A DNA stretch of 64,000 bases from Symsagittifera roscoffensis (GCF_963678635.1 NC_087062.1:98139705-98203704); one strand, 5' to 3'. Numbered from the stretch's first letter, positions 52,421 to 64,000 are shown. Numbers and translations: made by a program. The notes: generated by a model not told the origin, from the letters alone.

Positions 52421-53700
52421 GATTTGCCCTTCAAATTCTATTTTTGAGTTATTTCAAGTTATTTCAAGGTTCTGGGTTCAACTCTTGTATTTCGTAGTAA
52501 AACTGAATCATTTAGGGGGATACAAAGAAAAATTGTTGAAATCTGTGCTTACGCGTAGTATAATTTGAACAAAAACCGTGTCTTTTCCTTTGCTATTTTA
52601 AAAACTTACTCGTCAAAAGGTGGAATATCAACTATTCTTGTCTGTAAATACTTAAAATAGGTACAAATCGACAAAAAAATCATAAATCATTAAGCGCGTA
52701 AAAGTAAAAAGTTTAGGTGAAACATTTTAAATCATTTTACACTCATGTTAAAGTAGGTAAAATGAAAGGCCATTATTTGAAGTTGTTTGTCCGAAAGAAT
52801 AAACCATTTTAGTTCATGTTACACTCATCTTAAAGTAGGTAAAATGAAAGGCCGTTATTTGAAGTTATTTGTCTGAAAAGATAAACAAAGACTCATAAAA
52901 GTCAATAAAATATGCATTCAAGCAGCCACTTTTTACTTTATAACATAGAATGTCTTCCGAAAAATTTTTGCGAATTTTAGGTTTTGTTTGAGAATCTAAA
53001 TTCAAAGCCAAAAAGGATATGTACAACAAAAACTTGATTGAAGGAAAATTAATTAAATAGCCTATTTCAACTACATGGGTATCAAATTTTAGTTGAGGAT
53101 TTAAGCAAAAACGATAAGGCGGAGTGGTTATACATGTCAGATAAAATATCATTTTTGAGAAACTAAAAAAAAATAATTGATAACAAAATCCAAATTCGGC
53201 GCATTCGAATTGTGAAAAAATTTTGCAAAACTTCATACTTTTTGTGTTTATGTATTACCAATTGCAGTTAACTCGCAAAAAATTAGACAAGCCTCATAAA
53301 CACTTAGATAGTCTCATTATTGACCCTCCCTCAGTCAGAACATGTAGTATGCGGTGGTTTCAATAATCATACATTGAACAAAAACAAAAGAAAAAACTAG
53401 CTCATAAGCGTACGAGATACTTTTGAACTAAAACTTGCCAACAGCAAGCATGCGACCCGAGAATGTCGTATAAACAATTGATGTACCGATTTATTTTTTT
53501 GCAGTCAAACAATCTCAAACCAAACTACTTCAATCATCGGAAAAAGATCATAACACTGTAACACTAGATCTAAGAACTCAGACAGAATCAGAGAATCCCA
53601 TTCAAAAAATACCACTTAACTGTATTGTAAACTGTAAATCAAAATTTAGTTAAAGATCTTAGGACCAGTCGATAAACTTCTTAGACCTGAAGTCGATAAA
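52421..53700. other. AT-rich DNA after the gap; no gene seen
   Basis: It matches neither the giant element nor the continuation of LINE copy B expected on the far side of the insertion. A minus-strand ORF at 52865-53236 has no recognisable domain. Confidence 0.5.
52732..52885 (+). repeat. 82-bp tandem duplication
   Basis: Two units share ACACTCAT, TTAAAGTAGGTAAAATGAAA and TTATTTGAAGTT, spaced 82 bp apart (ACACTCAT at 52739 and 52821). Confidence 0.8.
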
Positions 53701-53721
53701 CGTAGGGATTAAATATCTTCA

Positions 53722-55181
53722 ATGGACTGCAAGGAAGCGTTTTCAAGACTGCATGAGATTTTGACAGCAAAAATTGATTTGATTGTTATCCCAAAAATTA
53801 ACTCCAAAATGTATCTCCAAAGGTGTTACCAAAAAACACTTCGGATTGGTAATGAAATGAAAAACGCGTTCGTGAATAAACATTGCTTGCTAAACCAGTT
53901 CAAAAGACTCGGTACACCAGAAGTGCGCAACAAATATCGAAAGCAATCAATTTTTGTGAAAAAAATTTTAGCTGAGAAAAGCGAACGTTTTACAATGATA
54001 AAATGAAGAAAAAAGATAAAGAATAAAGATAAAGAAATAAAGAAAGTTGATTGCAAGGAAGAACTTTTCAAAACAAAAAAGGTTTAAAAGGATCAGATAA
54101 GTAAAATAATGACCCAACGGAATTCGTCAATATGAAAAATTTCAATGAGTATTTTTCTAAATCTGGCAAAAACTTCGCCGCAAAATTTTTCCTGCTAAGC
54201 TAAAGAACGTTTCGCGCTCAATCAAAAAATTTCATCCCGAAATCAAAGAAACACAAAGAAAAAGCAAAAGAATTGAAATTTTGAAATCAAATTACAACCA
54301 TGACTCTTACGACATAAACTAATTTGTTCTAAAAAACTTCAGAACTTTTTGATCTGTTGTCAGAACTTTTTAAAAATTGATTCGATTGCCAAAGTTGTAA
54401 AGAAATCCGAGGAAATGCAAAATGAGCTCAAGTACCCAAAAAAATCAGACCATTCAGACTAATTTCTGCTGAGTTTAGCTAATTTTAGACCAATTTCTGC
54501 TGAGTTTGGTCAAAATTTTGGAGAAGCTAATCTTCAATGGGCTGAACGATTTTTTGACAAAATTATTGTGTCCAATGAAAATTAATATGGGGTTTAAATC
54601 TACACGTGGCACTATTGATGCTTTTTCACGCTGATTGAGACAATTAGGTTTCACTGGAATGATCGTTAGCGAAAGTATAAATGTATATATCTATATAAGT
54701 TTGTATGTATGTAAGTATGTATGTATGTATGTATGTATGTATGTATGTACGTATGTATGTATGCATGTATGTATGTGTGTATGTATGTATGTATGTATGT
54801 ATGTATGTATGTATGTACGTATGTATGTCTGTATGTATGTATGTATATATGTTTGTATGTATGCTTGCATGTATGTATGAATGTATGATGTGTGTATTTA
54901 TGTATGTATGTATGTATGAATGTATGTATGTATGTAGGTTTATATTTATGTAAAAATGTATGTACGTATATTTGTACATATGTATGATTCTATGTGCGTA
55001 TACTTGTTTGTAAATATTCATGAATGTATTCATGGAAAACATTAGTTTGTATGCAAGTGTGTATGTAAGTAAGTTTGTATGTATGTATGTATGTATGTAT
55101 GTATGTATGTATGCATGTATGTATGTATGTATTTATGTATGTACGTGTGTATGTATGTATGTATGTATGTATGTATGTATG

Positions 55182-55215
<34 letters not shown>

Positions 55216-56070
55216 TGTACGTATGTATGTATGTGTGTATGTATGTCTGAATGTATGTATGTATATTTTTGTTAGCAAACAGAAAACAAAATAAAGGAAT
55301 AAAAAATAAAAAAACACTAGTGTCCCACAAGGATCATTATCGTGCCAATTTTTTTTAAATTTTTGTATGAAAATGATATAGGAAAAAGCGACATTCCTCA
55401 ACAAATTAATAACTTCTTACTCTATGCGTTTGATACAGTCATAAAACAACTTCCTTAATTCCTTTAAAAAAGTCCAAAAGCAGATCACTATGAAGTAATA
55501 AAGGAGACTAAAAAATTTCATAGCAAGCAATAAACTAACATTTAACACACAAAAAACTAAATTTCTGCTTTTCGTTAAAAAAATCAGCTGTCAAACTCTC
55601 TACAGGTACAACCATACACGGCAAATAAAAAGAAAAACCCAAATTTTTTGTTCAATTTTATATGAAAATTTAACGTTCGAAATCCACATAACTTCATTAG
55701 AAAAAAACAGGCCGGTAATCTGGTCTTTTTTATAGACTGAGAGAAACTTCGACCAAAAAACAGTTTTGCTTTCATCTAGAACTTTTTTAGCCAACGTTGC
55801 AAAATGGAGTCCTGGTTTATGCATCAACTGATAAAATAAAATTGTAACACCTAAAAATGCTGCTGAAACGTCCTATAAAAACCATATGTTATGAAAATTT
55901 TTCGAATCAATCAAAAAAATAAGAGATCAATTTTTCCTGTTAAAAAATTTCATACATATAAGCTGCTAAAAGTTGTTTTGCAAAGTAGTCTGGATTCAAT
56001 GCAAATCTGACATTTTACAAAAATTAATTACAAGAAAATTTAATATTGACCTGATTAATCAGCTGTTTTG
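53722..56070 (+). pseudogene. Decayed LINE C reverse transcriptase
   Basis: 53722-54006 is an open stretch with the helix-rich linker seen between endonuclease and RT. In changing frames there follow a KILEKLIFNGLNDFL segment and GFKSTRGTIDAF near 54510-54635 (RT blocks 2 and 2a). An SVPQGSLS segment at 55321-55345 is the GVPQGS-type block B, and ASNKLTFN..KTKFLLF near 55525-55570 is block D/E. A thumb-like ENLTFEIHIT lies near 55660. A GTAT microsatellite (54700-55265) sits where block A with its catalytic Asp should be, and the FADD block is not recognisable. Many stops. Different family from LINEs A and B. Confidence 0.75.
54700..55265. repeat. (GTAT)n microsatellite inside LINE C
   Basis: Two long imperfect GTAT/ATGT arrays (about 54700-54945 and 55070-55265) are joined by a degenerate stretch of the same composition. 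Their frames read as Met-Tyr-Val-Cys repeats on one strand and Thr-Tyr-Ile-His on the other. These are not genes. Confidence 0.95.
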
Positions 56071-57906
56071 TAAGTAAGCAAAAATTAATCTAATTTTTTC
56101 TCGTTCATTTGTTTTCGTTTACTGAAAAACTTACGGTTCTGGTAAGCCACCAATTTCCTTTTCTACCAACTGGTAAGACTTTTTGTCTCCTTTTTTTGTG
56201 AGCACATTAGACCTTCATTCCAAATTTTTCTTCCTTCCCTTCTCTTACTTCGATGATATGCAGAAACTGTTTTTAAATCTCGCTATGAGACGCCTGAAAA
56301 CTAGTAAAGTTTTTCTAAAAAAGGTTTTTAGTGTAAGTAACTTCGTATAACGACTTCACATGGAAACAAGGGATTATAATTAAAAAATAATTAAAACATT
56401 CGAGAATAGTAATCGACGCAAGTATTTGAAGAAGAAATTGATTTTTGTGGTTGGATACTGTTGTGAAAATAACCCAGTTCTGATTTCAAACATAAGCATG
56501 TTTCAACCAAATTCGGTCGAATATACAGATGTTGTTTACCCGAAATTTTAGGTCGAAAACACCAAGTTGTGCTTGGCCACATTTCACTAGAGAGCGCCAT
56601 AAAACTAGGTTAAGCCTGTTTTCAATCGTCTTAACTTGGAAGCACAACTTGGAAACATAACTGAAATCATGGTCGACACATTTCAGAGTCGAATACGAAG
56701 TATGGTCAAAACCTGGACGCACACAAAATCGAACACAAAATATGGTTGAAGCATGGTCGCACAAAAAGTCGAACACAAATTACTTCCAAATCATGGTCGA
56801 AATATTTTTCCTTCGGGGGAGTCGGACCTTCTATTGAAATAATTTTTTCGCAACATAGCTTCTCATTGAATTAGTCTCAAGAACTAAACGACCTAAGAAC
56901 GAATTAAATTACACTTTACCAATCCTAAACCCCAATCAATTTCAAGCAAATAAAGTGAGCGTGCAGGCTCATACTATTCTTCCAGTAGTCTATGTTTTAT
57001 TACTCAAATTGAGCCGAGAGAAAAATTTGAATCCAATTAAATTAGAATTCTATGTTTTTTTGACACCTTCAAAAAAAATTCTAAAAAAGGGCTCTCTGCA
57101 AAAACTGAAAAAAAAAATATGAGATTTTTTTTTTTGAATTTTTTCAACTTTTCTGTGTTTTTCTATTCGTTTTTTAAAAAATACAGTTGTCCAATACAAA
57201 TAACTTATCTTTATTTTACTATAAAATAAGCCGAATTTTTAAGCTTTTTTTCTAATCTCGTTATCCCACAGCGATTGATAAAACAAAAAAATGGAAAACA
57301 AGAGATAATGTAATGTTTTTTTGAAGCTTTTATGCTCGTGGTCGGCTTTATTGAAGCAACTGACTACCCCAAATTCATGAAACGTTTCGATGGGGGAAAA
57401 GGATATCCGGTTGCTGTGCAAGTACCACAGAATGTTCAGACCATATTTCAAGAAAAATTTAAACTTTTTTCCAAATGGATCTTTTTTTGTTTTTGGTGTG
57501 TTATAGACCAAAAAACGACGCAAATCAATCCAAGAAACATTTTTTCAAATGTGAGTTTGAAAAACCCCAAGGGCTATAGAACCATTTGACAGTTTTTAGA
57601 CGATTTTTTTATTTGATTCAAATTGAATTTAAGCTATAAATGGCTGATGCTATGAACAATAAAAATAAACAAAATGAAACTTAAAACAGAGTTATTTGCC
57701 GAGAATAATTTAATGTTAACTCAACTGTTTGGATTGGATTATTCTTAAGTTTTTTCAGAGTTTGATATTGGAGCGAGCCTAGTTCGGCGACCCACAAGGG
57801 ACCATCGTCATCAATTTATTGGTGAGTTTACCAGCTTCGACACAAAAAGAGAAACAGAAAATTTTTACGACGAACGTCTGAGAAAAGCTGTTTCGCACAA
57901 CTTCGC
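56071..57906. other. AT-rich DNA; no gene seen
   Basis: Imperfect repeats of CATGGTCGAA and GTCGAACACAAA lie at 56660-56805. The minus frames 57239-57523 and 56486-56776 have no domain. GDPQGTI near 57790 resembles an RT block but has no partners. Confidence 0.45.
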
Positions 57907-58059
57907 GTTGATCTAGAACGTCCACATGATCAAGTGTATCCAGTATGTTCACGACATCGAGTGTATCCAGGAATTCAGCGACATCGAGTGTATCCAGGAG
58001 TTCAGCGACATCGAGTGTATCCAGGAATTCAGCGACATCGAGTGTATCCAGGAATTCAG
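57907..58059. repeat. 27-bp minisatellite (left block)
   Basis: Units of GTGTATCCAGGAATTCAGCG plus ACATCGA start at 57934, 57961, 57988, 58015 and 58042, 27 bp apart, with a degenerate unit before them. The minus frame reads as a nine-residue LDTLDVAEF repeat. The same unit returns at 63957, on the other side of LINE D. Confidence 0.9.
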
Positions 58060-58233
58060 TATAGTAAAGTTTATTTAGGAGAGTAATATTATACAGACAG
58101 GTAAACAATAAACCGCATGCACAAATCAAACCCACCAAGGATCATGCAAAAAACTATCGAGGCAGCTTATCGAGGCATGACCCTGAAAAAAAACATATGA
58201 CAGAAGTTGCGAGATAGTATCCGACTTGACGAC

Positions 58234-59926
58234 TCAAAAAAATAAATCTAGAAGATCTCCATTATCTTTAAGAAACAATGAAAACAATTTTTTGAAATAC
58301 CCAATTAGTTGATGCTCAATTAATTGATTTAGGTTATCTGGTATCAGCTCGTTTAATTTCAAAAAATTATAACTTTTAAGATACACATTTTTCCATGAAC
58401 GTTGCATTATTTGTGTTCTAGTTTTCATGCTTGGTAAAGTTTTTGCCACAGAGGCTCGAGTAGCCCGAAGATTATTTAGAGATTCCAAATTAAAAGTTTA
58501 AAGGGGAGTCTTACCACGAAGTTGATTAAAAGTTTCTTTGAATATTTGTCTGAAATATAAGTCAAACACGGTGTCAATCTCAAACGAATGTAGGATATAT
58601 GAGGCATGCTGAAATTTTCTCTTGAAACAAATAGTTTTAAAAGTACGTTTTTGCATCACAAATATTTTTTCTAATAGGCTTTTGATGTTGCACCAAATGC
58701 AATTAAACCGTAGAAAATGAGTGGCTTTGCATAGCACTTATAAAATTTAACCAGCACATTTTTCGAGAAATAGTTTCTACCCTTGAATAGTAAACCGTTA
58801 AATTTAGCTAATTTACCACAAAAATTATTAATATGACATTCAGATTTGAGTCTGTTGTCCATTTGAAATCCTAAATACCTAAAATCAGAAACCTCGGCGA
58901 GTACATTATTACCAAAGAAAATTTTTGATTTAAGTTATACCGTCCAAACTTCATATTTTGCACTTCTTTTGATTTATGAGCAGTTTGTTTTTATTGCACC
59001 AATTACATATTTTGTTTGATTCTGACTGGAACTTCGTTTTGGATGCAAATTTTTGAGCATCAACTACCGTTGTATCATCTGCAAATAATGTTAGCTTAAC
59101 GTTGCTGGCCGACGGCATATCATTTATGTATAAAAGGAACAGAAATGGCCCCAAAACTGAACCTTGAGCAATACCTTTTGCACATTCTAGCATATTCGAG
59201 ACGAATTGATTCGAATAAATATATTGTTTTCTCCCTGTAAGATAGTTGTCATTAACTTGTGAATTTTCCCTCTGACCCCATATTGATAAAGTTTGTCAAG
59301 CAAAAATTTCCGATCAACTGTATCAAATGCTTTTTTCAAATCAATAAAGCAGGAGTAACCAAACTTTTTATTATCAATTGATTCACGAAAAAAGTCAGTA
59401 GTGGACAAAATGGAATAAGTACAGGAATGATTACTTCGAAATCCAAACTGATGCTTATCAATCAAGTTGTTTTTAGCGGCAAAATTAGATATGCGCTCGA
59501 AAATTTTGAAAAGTTTTTCAAAAAGTTTACTTAACAAGACAACAAACTAATTGAACGGTAGTTATCGAGTTCAGTTTTGTCGCCATTTTTATACAATGGT
59601 AAATTTTTTGCAATTTTGAGAAAATTAGGAAAACACTCTTTTTCGAAGCAGATATTGAAAAAATGCACTAAATGGTCAGCCAGCACCGGAGCAGAAAGCT
59701 TTACCATTTTACTACATATCCCATCATGACCAGTAGACTTTTTATTGTTCAAGTTTTTAATTACCTTCGGTATTTCATATCGGTTGATATCATATATAAC
59801 GAACGTGTTTTTATTAACTGGAAAAAATGATCTATACACGTTTTGTTTGAAGTTTTCTGCTACTTTTTCTCCAATAGTAGCAAAGTGTTCATTGAAAACA
59901 TCAATATCGAACAAAGCAGTATTCAC
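58234..59926 (-). pseudogene. LINE D reverse transcriptase
   Basis: Minus-strand frames 59531-59926, 59187-59537, 58951-59193, 58671-58862, 58498-58737 and 58234-58488 give a complete RT in order. It comprises the N-terminal FNEHFATIGEKVAENF segment, STGHDGICSKMVK, NYRSISLLS, QFGFRSNHSC, CFIDLKKAFDTVD with its catalytic Asp, IAQGSVLGPFLFLLYIND, the catalytic FADDT near 59075, and a thumb with NKLLINQKK. The C-terminus has the H.TR-like, helix-rich end. At least five frame changes or stops separate the parts. Block order and lengths suit the CR1/jockey group. It would copy its RNA at an endonuclease nick. Confidence 0.9.
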
Positions 59927-60394
59927 ATTTTTTTACCACAAAATTGTTTTACAGCATCAAAAATTCCGGGCGAGTTCTTCTTCCTCGTTATCAAGTTATC
60001 ATAGTACCGGCATTTACTCACCCTTATAGCCTTAATAACATTGTTCCTACATGAGGTGAAATTATTTCTGTTTTCAATGGATGGTGTCTGAACCCACTTT
60101 TTGTGTAACAAATTTTGGTTTCATCATTTTTTTGATTTTCAGATTAATCCATGGGTGGTTGTTTTTATACTTTTTTCGGATTTTTTTAAGCAACACTTTG
60201 AAAACTCATCAATCAAGATTTGGGTCATTTCAATGATGTAAAGTTCAGGATCATCATCTTTAACTTTGTTCAATCAATTTTTTAGCAAAGATAAAAATTT
60301 TAAAAAATTATCATCATTCAGTAGTAAATCATACTTGAAATCCGAATGATATGAATCCACGTTTTGCTTTTCTGAAATAGTTTTTAGGTCACAC

Positions 60395-61012
60395 ATAAGT
60401 CCATAATGGTCACTAAAAGTACAATTTATTGTTGTTACCTGAGTTTCCTCAGCCGCAATTATATGGTCAATGCATGTACTTGATGATTTAGTTACTCTAG
60501 TTGGCTCGATATTTTGAACTCCTAAATCAAAAGAAAGCAGAAGATTTTTGTAGTAAAAAAGTTGCGCTGGTTACCTTTACAATCGACATTTAAATCAACC
60601 ACCTACAAAATTTCACCGCTTAATGCTTTCAATTCAAGCAATAAATCTTCAAACAAATTCAAAAAAAAAGTTCTAGTTTGAGATTTGGTGGACGATATAT
60701 TCTGCAAACATTTAGTGTAGTTTGATTAAAAAAAAACACATTTTAATAACGATGTGCTACAAACTGACTGGTAATTTAAAATAACTATCCTTAAGGCCAG
60801 TTTTAAAGAAAGCTGCAACGTTCCCACCTCTAGCGTTTACGCGGTTTGCACAGACAATATTGTCATAACCTTCTAAGTTATATATGCCAATAGGATCATG
60901 TCTGAGAGCCATGTTTCAGTCAGCCCGATTAATGCAGGCTTGTTATCAAAGGATTCAATTAAAACTGATAATTGGTCATTATGGGCTCTTATGGGTTGAA
61001 AATTTAGGAAAA
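60395..61012 (-). pseudogene. LINE D endonuclease, inner copy
   Basis: It starts with NFQPIRAHNDQLSVLI and has GLTETWLS with the catalytic Glu, an ANRVNARGGNVA strand, and ends with TCIDHI...SDHYGLMCDL, the Ser-Asp-His signature of AP-type LINE endonucleases. Frame changes and a stop lie between. It leads into the 59923-60111 linker and the RT. Confidence 0.85.
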
Positions 61013-61304
61013 ATGCTGTTTGCGTTGTTGTCAGGTCAGTCATATCTCGCAAAAGGTTTTTTCTAATAAAACAAAAAGATTTACGGCAAAAAACTGTAAA
61101 TAGAGTTGAAATGCTTTTGCCACTAATCAGAATCGTTTTCTTGATTATTATTTCCGTTGTTGACGAATTTGGACTGTGGAGAATCTCTTTGAAGTGATTC
61201 CACAATTTGCACCAATTTGACGGGATCCGAATATCTACTGCACAATTCATCAATCAGATGACTTCTTTCCACTTTATTTGGGGTTATTTCTCTGTCACGT
61301 TTCC

Positions 61305-61772
61305 TCACTGAAACAATAGGAGGGCGAGGAAAGTTGGTTTCTTTATTTTGTACCGACGAGGATTTTGTTTTCTAGCATTATTTGCCTGTCTTGGCATCAT
61401 TGAATTCTTTTTTTTGAAAATTTGATCAGCATCCTTAATACCAACTAAGTTGTGCCTTTGAAATCCACCATCTGCTTTCGAAACGAAAATTTGAGGAGCA
61501 CAATTATATGTAACTGTGTACATTCCCAAACACCGAGAATAATCAAGAAGCTCTGAATCGCGCTGAGTAAGTCTTTCTGTTATATACACTGGTTTCTTAT
61601 ATACAGGGTGCAAAAAATTTTGCAGTAACTTGATATCATTTATAACGAACGTGTTTTTGTTAACTGGAAAAAATGATCTATACACGTTTTGTTTGAAGTT
61701 TTCTGTTACTTTTTCTCCAATAGTAGCAAAGTGTTTATTGAAAACATCAATATCGAAGAAAGCAGTATTCAC
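61305..61772 (-). CDS. Chimeric ORF at the duplication joint
   Basis: The first 45 or so residues equal the start of the RT ORF (59531-59926). From about 61632 the frame changes without a stop into ORF1 C-terminal sequence (ITERLTQRDSELLDYSR, CAPQIFVSKADGG). It is a product of the tandem duplication, not a normal LINE protein. The second part is the same as in 63252-63536. Confidence 0.8.
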   Translation of the reverse strand: MNTAFFDIDVFNKHFATIGEKVTENFKQNVYRSFFPVNKNTFVINDIKLLQNFLHPVYKKPVYITERLTQRDSELLDYSRCLGMYTVTYNCAPQIFVSKADGGFQRHNLVGIKDADQIFKKKNSMMPRQANNARKQNPRRYKIKKPTFLALLLFQ

Positions 61773-62242
61773 ATTTTTTTAACCACAAAAATGTTTTACA
61801 GCATCAAAAATTCCGGACAAGTTCTTCTTCCTCGTTATCAAGTTATCATAGTACCGGTGTTTACTCACCCTTATAGCCTTAATAACATTGTTCCTACATG
61901 AGGTGAAATTATTTCTGTTTTCAATGGATGGTGTCTGAACCCACTTTTTGTGTAACAAATTTTGGTTTCATCATTTTTTTGATTTTCAGATTAATCCATG
62001 GGTGGTTGTTTTTATACTTTTTTCGGATTTTTTTAAGCAACACTTTGAAAACTCATCAATCAAGATTTGGGTCATTTCAATGATGTAAAGTTCAGGATCA
62101 TCATCTTTAACTTTGTTCAATCAATTTTTTAGCAAAGATAAAAATTTTAAAAAATTATCATCATTCAGTAGTAAATCATACTTGAAATCCGAATGATATG
62201 AATCCACGTTTTGCTTTTCTGAAATAGTTTTTAGGTCACACA

Positions 62243-62858
62243 TAAGTCCATAATGGTCACTAAAAGTACAATTTATTGTTGTTACCTGAGTTTCCTCAGC
62301 CGCAATTATATGGTCAATGCATGTACTTGATGATTTAGTTACTCTAGTTGGCTCGATATTTTGAACTCCTAAATCAAAAGAAAGCAGAAGATTTTTGTAG
62401 TAAAAAAGTTGCGCTGGTTACCTTTACAATCGACATTTAAATCAACCACCTACAAAATTTCACCGCTTAATGCTTTCAATTCAAGCAATAAATCTTCAAA
62501 CAAATTCAAAAAAAAAGTTCTAGTTTGAGATTTGGTGGACGATATATTCTGCAAACATTTAGTGTAGTTTGATTAAAAAAAACACATTTTAATAACGATG
62601 TGCTACAAACTGACTGGTAATTTAAAATAACTATCCTTAAGGCCAGTTTTAAAGAAAGCTGCAACGTTCCCACCTCTAGCGTTTACGCGGTTTGCACAGA
62701 CAATATTGTCATAACCTTCTAAGTTATATATGCCAATAGGATCATGTCTGAGAGCCATGTTTCAGTCAGCCCGATTAATGCAGGCTTGTTATCAAAGGAT
62801 TCAATTAAAACTGATAATTTGTCATGATGGGCTCTTATGGGTTAAAAATTTAGGAAAA
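62243..62858 (-). pseudogene. LINE D endonuclease, outer (duplicate) copy
   Basis: Almost identical to 60395-61012, offset by about 1846-1848 bp. It is the 5' member of the tandem duplication and is followed by only the first 45 or so residues of RT before ORF1 sequence starts again. Confidence 0.85.
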
Positions 62859-63251
62859 ATGCTGTTTGCGTTGTTGTCAGGTCAGTCATATCTCGCAAAA
62901 TGTTTTTTCTAATAAAACAAAAAAGATTTACGGCAAAAAACTGTAAATAGAGTTGAAATGCTTTTGCCACTAATCAGAATCGTTTTCATGATTATTATTT
63001 CCGTTGTTGACGAATTTGGACTGTGGAGAATCTCTTTGAAGTGATTCCACAATTTGCACCAATTTGACGGGATCCGAATCCCTACTGTACAATTCATCAA
63101 TCAGATGACTTCTTTCCACTTTATTTGGGGTTATTTCTCTGTCACGTTTCCTCACTGAAACAATAGGAGGGCGAGGAAAGTTGTTTTCTTTATTTTGTAC
63201 CAACGAGGATTTTGTTTTCTAGCATTATTTGCCTGTCTTGCCATCATTGAA

Positions 63252-63897
63252 TTATTTTTTTTTGAAAATTTGATCAGCATCCTTAATACCAACTAAGTTG
63301 TGCCTTTGAAATCCACCATCTGCTTTCGAAACGAAAACTTGAGGAGCACAATTATATGTAACTGTGTACATTCCCAAACCCCGAGAATAATCAAGAAGCT
63401 CTGAATCGCGCTGAGTAAGTCTCTCTGTTATATACACTGGTTTCTTATATACAGGGTGCAAAAAAATTTTCAGTAACTTTTTCCTGCCATACATTCTGTT
63501 TTTTATATCAAAGTAGACAATTTTCACTATAACCACACATTTTTGGTTTTGACTCTAAGGGCTGAGGGGATGGCATGCCTTCAGGTCGTAGCTGTTCACC
63601 TCCACGCCCATAACTTCGTTAAAAACGCCAGGACAACTTGGGTAAAATTTTCGGATCGTAAAGGTAAATTTTCCAAAATAACACAATATTTTGAGCTATA
63701 TCTTCTTTTTCATTATTTTTTTTCTCTATAAAATGCACCCAATTTTGCAATTCAACAATGATATCATCCTTACCTTTTACATTCTCAATTAGCCCTTGTA
63801 ATAGGACTTTCAATTTAGGATCAAAATTTACTGTATCTTTTATTTCATCGAATAAAGTATTGAGATTCGCCATTGAATAAGTTTGCGATGTTTTCAA
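63252..63897 (-). pseudogene. LINE D ORF1, broken
   Basis: The N-terminal frame 63619-63897 (MANLNTLFDEI start, acidic-basic helix, likely coiled coil) and the C-terminal frame 63252-63536 are separated by a frame change near 63550. The C-terminal part has ITERLTQRDSELLDYSR, then VTYNCAPQVFVSKADGG. This is the pattern of the ORF1 C-terminal domain of many invertebrate LINEs, which resembles the baculovirus FP-protein fold family. It would bind LINE RNA. Confidence 0.7.
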
Positions 63898-63956
63898 TTC
63901 GTGGCAAGCAAAAAGAGCAGCTTAGAACCGACTGTTTCCCATTAAAGGTCGTTTTG

Positions 63957-64000
63957 ATCCAGGAATTCAGTGACATCGAGTGTATCCAGGATTTCAATGA
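63957..64000. repeat. 27-bp minisatellite (right block, runs out of window)
   Basis: ATCCAGGAATTCAGTGACAT and CGAGTGTATCCAGG repeat the units at 57907-58059 in the same orientation. Confidence 0.85.

Larger units (their letters stand above)
59787..63477. repeat. Direct tandem duplication, two units of about 1.85 kb
   Basis: Unit 1 spans 59787-61632 and unit 2 spans 61633-63477. Landmark TCTATACACG is at 59831 and 61677 (offset 1846); TTCCACTTTATTTGGGG is at 61266 and 63114 (offset 1848). Unit differences are few. The junction CAGTAACTTGATATCATTT joins ORF1 to RT sequence. Confidence 0.9.
58060..63956 (-). mobile_element. LINE D (CR1/jockey-like), with internal duplication
   Basis: On the minus strand it runs from an ORF1 start near 63897 through endonuclease and reverse transcriptase to a 3' tail near 58060, where AATAAAC lies close to the end. 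Both ends abut 27-bp minisatellite units, so it appears to have inserted into that array. A 1.85-kb segment is present twice. Frame changes occur throughout, so it is inactive. Confidence 0.8.

Noticed and set aside
54635-55290. Several overlapping ORFs on both strands
   Set aside because: They are translations of the GTAT microsatellite (Met-Tyr-Val-Cys or Thr-Tyr-Ile-His repeats).
57780-57830. GDPQGTI, resembling an RT block
   Set aside because: No other RT block is found nearby in any frame.
57779-58138. Minus-strand ORF with nine-residue repeats
   Set aside because: The repeat unit is 27 bp, so any frame without a stop in one unit stays open. No start context or domain supports a gene.
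1-64000. tRNA, rRNA and other structural RNA genes
   Set aside because: I saw no convincing A/B box pair with a cloverleaf and no rRNA core sequence on either strand.

Overview
The window looks like nuclear DNA of an invertebrate animal. Intergenic DNA is AT-rich. The one host-type gene relic, an SLC22-family transporter, keeps a spliceosomal intron, and almost everything else is retrotransposon sequence. The phylum cannot be fixed from the sequence alone. There is a 200-base run of N at 52221-52420, so the two sides of it may not be truly adjacent.

Layout. 1-8432: two direct copies of a composite repeat about 3.3-3.6 kb long (1-3335 and 4874-8432). Each carries a decayed macro domain from a pol gene (+ strand) and a decayed LTR/leader-like piece (- strand), both related to the giant element further right. 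8433-15180: a broken, minus-strand relative of the giant element's huge last ORF. 15200-20340: LINE copy A (+) followed by minus-strand LINE debris. 20459-21110: LINE reverse transcriptase C-terminus (-). 21181-23219: SLC22 pseudogene. 24508-28572: LINE copy B (+), cut at its right end by the giant element. 28573 to at least 52220: a giant Ty3/gypsy-type LTR retroelement. 53722-56070: decayed LINE C (+) split by a GTAT microsatellite. 57907-64000: a 27-bp minisatellite interrupted by LINE D (-), which carries an internal tandem duplication of about 1.85 kb.

The centrepiece is the giant element. It has a 3.9-kb leader/LTR region carrying at least 16 copies of a CCGGAGGGGT-type motif. After this come gag with a coiled coil and capsid, two CCHC knuckles, an aspartic protease, reverse transcriptase, RNase H and an integrase with a D-D-35-E core. 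The integrase ORF continues into a C-terminal macro (ADP-ribose-binding fold) domain. A separate uninterrupted 2981-codon ORF follows, which carries an SGNH/GDSL hydrolase domain with all four signature blocks and probably a second, degenerate SGNH-like domain. The rest of that ORF matches nothing I recognise. The gag-pol part has two in-frame stops and three frame changes, whereas the 9-kb last ORF is fully open. A divergent relic of that ORF (9225-15150) and two macro-domain relics (1535-2125, 7005-7600) show that the architecture belongs to a family and is not unique to one copy.

How the parts would work together (inference): Gag packages the RNA; protease, RT, RNase H and integrase replicate and insert it; the macro and SGNH proteins are accessory functions that could act on ADP-ribose marks and ester or acyl groups in the host. 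The last ORF has no visible signal peptide and sits behind a good splice acceptor, so it may be made from a spliced RNA.
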